A stretch of DNA of 12,941 nt from Chromatiales bacterium. GTDB lineage: Bacteria; Pseudomonadota; Gammaproteobacteria; Chromatiales; Chromatiaceae. Made by a program: the position numbers and the translations under genes. Below the pieces are notes generated by a model, which saw only the letters and a list, made by a program, of their open reading frames with translations, did no database searches and was not told the origin of the DNA. The stretch is taken from contig JANTHH010000059.1 in the NCBI GenBank assembly GCA_024762485.1, positions 1 to 12,941 on the forward strand. Reading direction: 5' to 3'. The number at the start of each line of letters is the position of its first letter. Position 1 is the stretch's first letter. This document shows, piece by piece, positions 6,358 through 10,407 of the stretch.

Positions 6358-7761
6358 TTACAGCTTGGTATCCCCTTTCAGACCGATGGGGAACGACTCC
6401 AGATAGGCATTGGGCTGGGTGCCGTCATAGGTGATGTTGTCGATAAACTCTGTCTGAGGCGGGCGGAAGCCCGTCTCGGTGGCGAAGTCGGGAAACTCGT
6501 CGGCCTTCATCTTGCCCTCGGCGATCAACTCCTTGGCCGCCACCGAATAGATGTCCGGACGATAGACCTTCTTGGCGATATCCATGTACCAGCCGTCGGA
6601 CTTCTTCTCCGGGATCTGGCCCCAGCGGCGCATCTGGGTCAGATACCAGACCGCATCCGAGTAATAGGGGTAGGTGGCGTTATAGCGGAAGAACACATTG
6701 AAGTCGGGCACCTCACGCTTGTCGCCCTTCTCGTATTCGAAGGTGCCGGTCATGGAATTGGCAATGACCTTGTAATCCGCGCCCACGTAATTGGGCTGTG
6801 ACAGGATCTTCACCGCCTCCGGACGGTTCTTGTTGTTGTCCTCATCCAGCCACTTGGCGGCACGGATCAGGGCCTTGACGACATGCACGGTGGTGTTCGG
6901 GTATTTCTCGGTGAAGGCCTTGTTCATGCCGAACACCTTCTCCGGATTGTCCTTCCAGATCTCGTAGTCGGTGATCACCGGCACGCCGATACCCTTGAAC
7001 ACGGCCTGCTGGTTCCAGGGTTCGCCGACACAGTAGCCATAGATGGTGCCGGCCTCGAGGGTCGCGGGCATCTGCGGCGGCGGGGTCACCGACAGCAACA
7101 CATCGGCATCGATGGTGCCACTGGTGTCTCCCTTGGCCGGCGCATAGTAACCGGGGTTGAGACCACCGGCGGCGAGCCAGTAACGCAGCTCGTAATTGTG
7201 TGTGGAGACCGGGAACACCATGCCCATCTTGAAGGGCTTGCCCTCTTCCTTGTATTTCTCGACCACCGGCTTCAAGTAGTCGGCCTTGATCGGATGCTGC
7301 GGCTTTCCGTCCGCCTGCTTGGGCACGTATTTCTTCATCTCCTCCCACACGGCATTCGAAACGGTGATGCCATTACCGTTCAGGTCCATGGAGAAGGGGG
7401 TGACGATGTGTGCCTTGGTGCCGTAACCGATAGTGGCCGCCAGCGGCTGTCCCGCCAGCATGTGGGCGCCATCGAGTTGGCCGTCGATCACGCCATCGAG
7501 CAGCACCTTCCAGTTGGCCTGGGCCTCGAGGGTGACGTACAGGCCCTCGTCCTCGAAATAGCCCTTCTCATAGGCGATCGCCAGCGGGGCCATGTCGGTC
7601 AACTTGATAAAGCCGAACTTGAGGTCTTCCTTTTCAGGCTCACCAACGGCCGCCGCGACGGTTCCGGCACCCAGGCCCATGCCTGCCATCAATGCCATCG
7701 CCACCGTCTTCTTGATGAAGCCACGGCGTTTCTGTTGTTGCGGGTGATTGCGTTTTTTCAT
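6358..7761 (-). CDS. nrtA: Nitrate ABC transporter substrate-binding protein, Tat-exported
   Basis: A 467-residue periplasmic nitrate/nitrite-binding protein of the NrtA/NasF family. The N terminus has a twin-arginine signal (KRRGFIKK, R12-R13) followed by a hydrophobic segment and an alanine-rich cleavage region near residues 33-40. The mature part starts near KFGFIKLTDMAPLAIAYEKG and contains the family stretches MLAGQPLAATIGYG and PFSMDLNGNGITVS that line the anion site. It delivers nitrate to NrtBC. The start at 7761 (MKKRNH) is chosen because the signal peptide begins there; the frame stays open to 7860, but that extension would run through the leader terminator and ANTAR hairpin. The gene heads the nrtABC operon and is controlled by the sigma-54 element at 7941-7957 and the leader attenuator. 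It is too typical of exported NrtA, and has a signal peptide, to be the cytoplasmic sensor NasS. Confidence 0.9.
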   Translation of the reverse strand: MKKRNHPQQQKRRGFIKKTVAMALMAGMGLGAGTVAAAVGEPEKEDLKFGFIKLTDMAPLAIAYEKGYFEDEGLYVTLEAQANWKVLLDGVIDGQLDGAHMLAGQPLAATIGYGTKAHIVTPFSMDLNGNGITVSNAVWEEMKKYVPKQADGKPQHPIKADYLKPVVEKYKEEGKPFKMGMVFPVSTHNYELRYWLAAGGLNPGYYAPAKGDTSGTIDADVLLSVTPPPQMPATLEAGTIYGYCVGEPWNQQAVFKGIGVPVITDYEIWKDNPEKVFGMNKAFTEKYPNTTVHVVKALIRAAKWLDEDNNKNRPEAVKILSQPNYVGADYKVIANSMTGTFEYEKGDKREVPDFNVFFRYNATYPYYSDAVWYLTQMRRWGQIPEKKSDGWYMDIAKKVYRPDIYSVAAKELIAEGKMKADEFPDFATETGFRPPQTEFIDNITYDGTQPNAYLESFPIGLKGDTKL

Positions 7762-7796
7762 GTTCAGGCTCTCGCTTTTGCCAAAAAATAAAGTCG

Positions 7797-7841
7797 AAAA
7801 AAAACGTGGTCGTCCCCCGGGTATACCCAGGAAGACGGACG
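7797..7841 (-). terminator. Leader terminator (attenuator) upstream of nrtA
   Basis: Minus strand: CGTCC (7841-7837) pairs with GGACG (7815-7811), and CCTGGG (7831-7826) pairs with CCCGGG (7821-7816) around a TATA loop; a 5-nt bulge separates the two helices. After a short spacer comes an uninterrupted run of eight T (7804-7797). The structure ends 36 bp before the nrtA ATG, so it controls read-through into the operon. The 5' arm is shared with the ANTAR hairpin at 7837-7850. Confidence 0.8.
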
Positions 7842-7915
7842 CCGTTGTCCATTCATGCAACCGGCCACGGCTGCGATTGTCAGGCTGGGTCTTCGACCCA
7901 TTCCGCCATTGGAAT
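7837..7915 (-). promoter_or_regulatory. ANTAR (NasT) antitermination element: paired hexaloop hairpins
   Basis: Two hairpins in the nrtA leader RNA fit the ANTAR target motif. P1 (plus positions 7900-7915) is AUUCC-AAUGGC-GGAAU, and P2 (7837-7850) is GGAC-AACGGC-GUCC; both loops are six nucleotides with A at position 1 and G at position 4. The 3' arm of P2 overlaps the 5' arm of the terminator, so formation of P2 blocks termination. Between them sits a GGGUC-GAA-GACCC hairpin, and a 7-bp stem (GTCAGGC 7879-7885 with GCCTGAC 7917-7923) encloses P1 and this extra hairpin as a three-way junction, an elaboration not part of the minimal motif. The likely ligand is NasT, encoded just upstream. Confidence 0.8.
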
Positions 7916-7940
7916 TGCCTGACGCGTTGCCAAACACAAA

Positions 7941-7957
7941 AGCACGAGCCGTGCCAA
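7941..7957 (-). promoter_or_regulatory. Sigma-54 promoter for the nrtABC operon
   Basis: The minus strand reads TTGGCACGGCTCGTGCT, with a full TTGGCAC element and TGC at the right distance (GG-N10-GC). The predicted start is near 7930, giving a leader of about 170 nt that contains the ANTAR element and terminator. A weak NtrC-like sequence beginning TGCACC at 8032 would be centred about 110 bp upstream of the start. Confidence 0.82.
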
Positions 7958-7983
7958 TCCAGAAAACATCAACACTGACAAGG

Positions 7984-8035
7984 GCATGCAGGAATCAGCA
8001 TGCAAGAAACGTCCGTTTTGGAGCAGACGCATGCA
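7984..8035. repeat. Three GCATGCA repeats upstream of the nrtA promoter
   Basis: GCATGCA occurs at 7984-7990, 7998-8004 and 8029-8035 (start-to-start distances 14 and 31 bp), between about 55 and 105 bp upstream of the predicted nrtA start. The third copy runs into TGCACC, an NtrC half-site. They may form degenerate activator sites: TGCA-N10-TGCA at 7987-8004 is one nucleotide wider than the NtrC spacing. The rest of the 404-bp nrtA-nasT gap holds the leader, promoter and nasT terminator listed separately. Confidence 0.4.
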
Positions 8036-8102
8036 CCAAGATGAGCCCTAACGCACAACCACCGGGCAGCGGTGACAGATGCGCGTCGTCGGACTGAAAA
8101 AC

Positions 8103-8131
8103 AAAAAAAGCCCATCCGTTGAAGGATGGGC
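8103..8131 (-). terminator. Intrinsic terminator of nasT
   Basis: An 8-bp perfect stem (GCCCATCC at 8110-8117, GGATGGGC at 8124-8131) with a 6-nt loop, followed on the minus strand by seven T and then GTTTTT. It ends transcription about 35 bp after the nasT stop codon, so nasT is probably a separate transcript from nrtABC. Confidence 0.9.
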
Positions 8132-8165
8132 CAGACCGGAGAAACTGACAGGGGGTGTTAGCGGA

Positions 8166-8795
8166 TCAACCTTTATGCAGATAACCATTACCGACAGAGA
8201 GGGGCGCGGTCACGGTGTCGAGCAGGTCAGCGGCCTCCACGATATTCGCTGCGATATCCGCCAGACGCTTGTTCCGCTCCATTGCCGTGGTGCGCAGCAA
8301 TTTATAGGCCTGCTCTTCACTCACATCCCGTTGCGCCATGATGATCCCCTTTGCACGTTCGATCGTTTTCCGCTCGGACAACTGCAGCTGTGTCTTTTCC
8401 AGTTCGTCACTGAGCTTGCGCATGCGCCTGTGGCGGGCCATGGCAGCGACCAGGATGGGCTTCAGGCGATCCGGCTGGACACCATCCACCACATAGGCGC
8501 AGACACCGGCCTCGACCGATCGCCGGATGGCATCTGCATCATTATCTGCGGACATCATCACCAGCGGCAGATGCTGCAACGACTGCACGGCGGCAAGGCT
8601 TGCAAACAAGGCCCCCGTGGGGGCCGTCACCGAGACCATCAGCAGATCGGCCTGATAGCGCGGGATCGACCGCACACCTTCGCTTTCAGGTGGCAGGGTC
8701 GCCACCACTTCACACCCTGCCGCCGTCAGCAGGGCCTTGGTTTCCCGCGTTCTTTCAGCGGAGAACTCCAGCAGTGCGACTCTTGGAGCGGACAT
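8166..8795 (-). CDS. nasT: Nitrate-responsive ANTAR antiterminator NasT
   Basis: A 209-residue response-regulator-like RNA-binding protein. Residues 1-118 form a receiver-type fold in which the usual phosphoacceptor position is Ser55 (ADLLMVSV) and the N-terminal acidic pair is reduced to E10, so it should not be phosphorylated in the normal way. AYVVDG (100-105) replaces the conserved receiver lysine region and is typical of NasT. A helical linker (about 120-140) leads to the ANTAR domain (138-193) with ERKTIERAKGIIM and the EEQAYKLLRTTAM helix. In known systems NasT binds two-hairpin leader RNA and prevents termination, and is held inactive by the sensor NasS without nitrate. No nasS is in the window. 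Targets are probably the nrtA and nirB leaders. The ATG at 8795 has a GAGAGG site 7 nt upstream; a TTG two codons earlier is less likely. A sigma-54 element lies at 8833-8849. Confidence 0.88.
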   Translation of the reverse strand: MSAPRVALLEFSAERTRETKALLTAAGCEVVATLPPESEGVRSIPRYQADLLMVSVTAPTGALFASLAAVQSLQHLPLVMMSADNDADAIRRSVEAGVCAYVVDGVQPDRLKPILVAAMARHRRMRKLSDELEKTQLQLSERKTIERAKGIIMAQRDVSEEQAYKLLRTTAMERNKRLADIAANIVEAADLLDTVTAPLSVGNGYLHKG

Positions 8796-8832
8796 GACCA
8801 AACCTCTCGACAGAAGACTTGTCAGAACGAAC

Positions 8833-8849
8833 AGCAGGTTCCATGCCAG
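8833..8849 (-). promoter_or_regulatory. Sigma-54 promoter for nasT
   Basis: The minus strand reads CTGGCATGGAACCTGCT: GG-N10-GC is kept, with one departure from TGGCAC (last C to T) and TTGC reduced to CTGC. The predicted start is near 8822, about 27 nt before the nasT ATG, so the leader is too short for an attenuator. Three neighbouring nitrogen genes with stronger elements raise the likelihood that this one is real. Confidence 0.6.
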
Positions 8850-8931
8850 CCATCAAACACCTGCGATTGCAGGCACTTATCGGGATAGGTGCCCGCTATC
8901 GAGACGCAGCCGCGCACAATGATCGCGCGCC

Positions 8932-8949
8932 GGCACCCATCGTGGTGCA
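8932..8949. promoter_or_regulatory. NtrC-like inverted repeat upstream of nasT
   Basis: GCACC (8933-8937) and GGTGC (8944-8948) form the arms of an NtrC-type palindrome, but the gap is 6 nt rather than the usual 5. It is centred about 119 bp upstream of the predicted nasT start and sits just beyond the stop codon of the lipoprotein gene. The one-base spacing change may abolish binding. Confidence 0.4.
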
Positions 8950-8959
8950 GGCAACGGCA

Positions 8960-9421
8960 TCAATTCTGCGCCCGCCAGCTGCCGTCGGGCTGACGGCAGG
9001 CGGTACCGTAGACCTTCTCGTGACGGCCGCTGATGACCGCATCCATCGAATATTCACGGCAGGGACCGCTGCTGGTCTCGTAGGTCCGGGTGGGCACCAC
9101 GGTGTACTGGTTGCCGGTGTCCGGATTGCGCCAGCTGGAGGGCACCCCGGTGCGCACCGTTTCCAGTGTCCGGGCGGTCTTCAGACGATCGGTCTCGTCC
9201 ATCGACTGGCCGATCGAACCGCCGATGGCCGCACCGGCCAGGGTGCCCACGATCACCGCGGCCGTCCTGCCGCTGCCCTTGCCCACCTGGTTGCCCAGCA
9301 GCCCGCCGAGCACACCCCCGATCACCATCCCGGCCTGCTCGTTGGGGCCATTGGTGGTGCTGCAGGCCGACAGGCCGATGACACCGGCAAGGGCCACACT
9401 GATGATTTTCACGTTCCGCAT
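8960..9421 (-). CDS. Glycine-zipper outer-membrane lipoprotein (17-kDa surface antigen-like)
   Basis: A 153-residue predicted lipoprotein. The signal peptide ends in a lipobox LSAC with the lipidated Cys20; Ser at +2 favours transfer to the outer membrane. Residues 31-75 are a glycine-zipper (2TM type) region with repeated GxxxG spacing (GGVLGGLLGNQVG and GAAIGGSIGQ). The C-terminal third has two cysteines in PCREY and TACRQPDGSW, resembling the soluble domain found at the end of many 17-kDa surface antigen-like proteins. Its exact function is not known; related proteins affect envelope integrity. The ATG at 9421 has a GGAGAA site and replaces an in-frame codon eight residues earlier, because the signal peptide begins there. 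It stands alone: nasT follows after 164 bp and has its own predicted promoter. The 240-bp divergent gap to the thioredoxin gene (9422-9661) shows no confident promoter element. Confidence 0.8.
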   Translation of the reverse strand: MRNVKIISVALAGVIGLSACSTTNGPNEQAGMVIGGVLGGLLGNQVGKGSGRTAAVIVGTLAGAAIGGSIGQSMDETDRLKTARTLETVRTGVPSSWRNPDTGNQYTVVPTRTYETSSGPCREYSMDAVISGRHEKVYGTACRQPDGSWRAQN

Positions 9422-9661
9422 GATGTTCTCCTTCTCCAGCCACAAGATCGACAGTCCCGCGTTCCCTGTCTTTTTAGAATGACAGCCGCAACGGTTTGCA
9501 GTTCAATATGATCCAAGATAGCGGTCCTCGATGCACCGGGCAAAGCGACTTGCTGCTTGTCCGCCCGCACGCCTGCAAAGGCCTGCCTGCACAGCCCGGG
9601 CACGGAAAACTTTTTGCCCCGGGTGCGGACTAAGCTTCAAATCCTCAACGAGCACTCTCCC

Positions 9662-10135
9662 ATGCGCCACTGGCTGACCGCTGTCCTCCTCTGCTTCTCC
9701 ATCCAGGCCATCGCCGAACCGGTGGACTTCGAACTGCCGGACCTCGATGGCCACAAACACAAGCTCTCGGACTATCGCGGCAAATGGGCGGTGGTGAACT
9801 TCTGGGCCGCCTGGTGCGAACCCTGCCAGATCGAGATCCCCGAACTGGTGGCCTTCCAGAAGGCCAACCCGCAACACCAGGTGATTGCCATCAATTTCGA
9901 GGACACCCCGGTGGCCGACACCAAGGCCTTCGTCAGGGAATCCGGGATGAACTTCCCGGTGCTGCGCATCGGCACCGTGCCCATCTACCCCTTCGAGCCC
10001 ATCAGGGGGCTGCCCACCACGGCCATCGTCAACCCCGATGGCGAGATGGTGGCCAACCAGGCGGGTCAGGTCACCCGGGCCATGATCGAGGAATTCATCA
10101 AACGCGAATCTGCCGGCCATCCCGAAAAACACTAG
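9662..10135 (+). CDS. Secreted TlpA/ResA-type thiol-disulfide oxidoreductase
   Basis: A 157-residue thioredoxin-fold protein with an N-terminal signal peptide (RHWLTAVLLCFSIQAIA, cleavage probably after residue 18), hence periplasmic. The redox motif is WCEPC (C52 and C55) and the cis-proline is in GLPTT (P118). The fold begins at FELPDLDGHKHKLSDYRGKW, as in TlpA, ResA and AhpC/TSA-like proteins. Such proteins reduce or exchange disulfides, for example on apocytochrome c or copper-binding sites; no neighbour here identifies the substrate. The ATG at 9662 is chosen because it begins the signal peptide; the open frame upstream to 9557 would add 35 unlikely residues. The ribosome binding site is poor. 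No clear terminator follows it before nrdA. Confidence 0.82.
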   Translation: MRHWLTAVLLCFSIQAIAEPVDFELPDLDGHKHKLSDYRGKWAVVNFWAAWCEPCQIEIPELVAFQKANPQHQVIAINFEDTPVADTKAFVRESGMNFPVLRIGTVPIYPFEPIRGLPTTAIVNPDGEMVANQAGQVTRAMIEEFIKRESAGHPEKH

Positions 10136-10153
10136 TACGCGCCTTACCCCCCA

Positions 10154-10170
10154 ACCCCAATATATGGGGT
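10154..10170. promoter_or_regulatory. NrdR-box-like palindrome, distal copy
   Basis: ACCCCAATATATGGGGT has 5-bp arms around an AT core and matches the NrdR box form (CAATATAT core with G/C arms) at 11 of 16 positions against the E. coli style consensus. It lies 19 bp after the thioredoxin stop codon and about 150 bp upstream of the -10-overlapping copy. Paired NrdR boxes normally sit about 31-32 bp apart, so pairing at this distance would need looping. Confidence 0.45.
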
Positions 10171-10173
10171 CCG

Positions 10174-10204
10174 CCCCCGATTCACCCCACAAGCCCCTAA
10201 GCCC
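10174..10204 (-). other. G-quadruplex-capable tract upstream of nrdA
   Basis: The minus strand carries four G runs (3, 4, 4 and 5 G) separated by loops of 4, 5 and 6 nt, which satisfies the G3+N1-7 quadruplex pattern; the plus strand is the matching C-run tract. More C runs (10147-10152 and 10155-10158) lie just left of it. Whether it folds is not known. Confidence 0.45.
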
Positions 10205-10215
10205 TTGAATCTGCT

Positions 10216-10246
10216 TGCATAGCCTGGGTTATCCACAGGCTATGCA
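10216..10246. promoter_or_regulatory. DnaA box inside an 11-bp inverted repeat upstream of nrdA
   Basis: TGCATAGCCTG (10216-10226) and CAGGCTATGCA (10236-10246) form a perfect 11-bp inverted repeat around a 9-bp spacer. TTATCCACA (10229-10237), the strong DnaA-box consensus, spans the spacer and the right arm. DnaA control of nrdAB is established in E. coli. No T tract follows on either strand, so it is not a normal terminator for the thioredoxin gene. Confidence 0.65.
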
Positions 10247-10293
10247 CAAAATGCTCACGTCTTCTTACCCGTTTTTTTCACAACATCTTGTGG

Positions 10294-10325
10294 TTGACTA
10301 TCCTCTATTTGCGTATATATTGGGT
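10294..10325 (+). promoter_or_regulatory. nrdA promoter with overlapping NrdR-box-like site
   Basis: A -35 element TTGACT (10294-10299) and a -10 element TATATT (10316-10321) are separated by 16 bp; the start would be near 10328, about 80 nt before the nrdA ATG. TGCGTATATATTGGGT (10310-10325) overlaps the -10 and resembles an NrdR box (10 of 16 positions). This placement would let NrdR-ATP/dATP repress initiation. Upstream of the -35, CACAA-CATC-TTGTG (10279-10292) is a small additional inverted repeat. Confidence 0.6.
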
Positions 10326-10407
10326 TGAAGGGATCTGCTTCGCACCGGCCATTCGCGCCCCTTGGTGCCCGTCCCGTCATTATAAATAAACGCATCTGGA
10401 GGATCGC

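Noticed and set aside
7762..7860. N-terminal extension of nrtA by 33 codons to a start at 7860.
   Set aside because: It would precede an intact Tat signal peptide and run through the leader terminator, its 8-T tract and the P2 hairpin.
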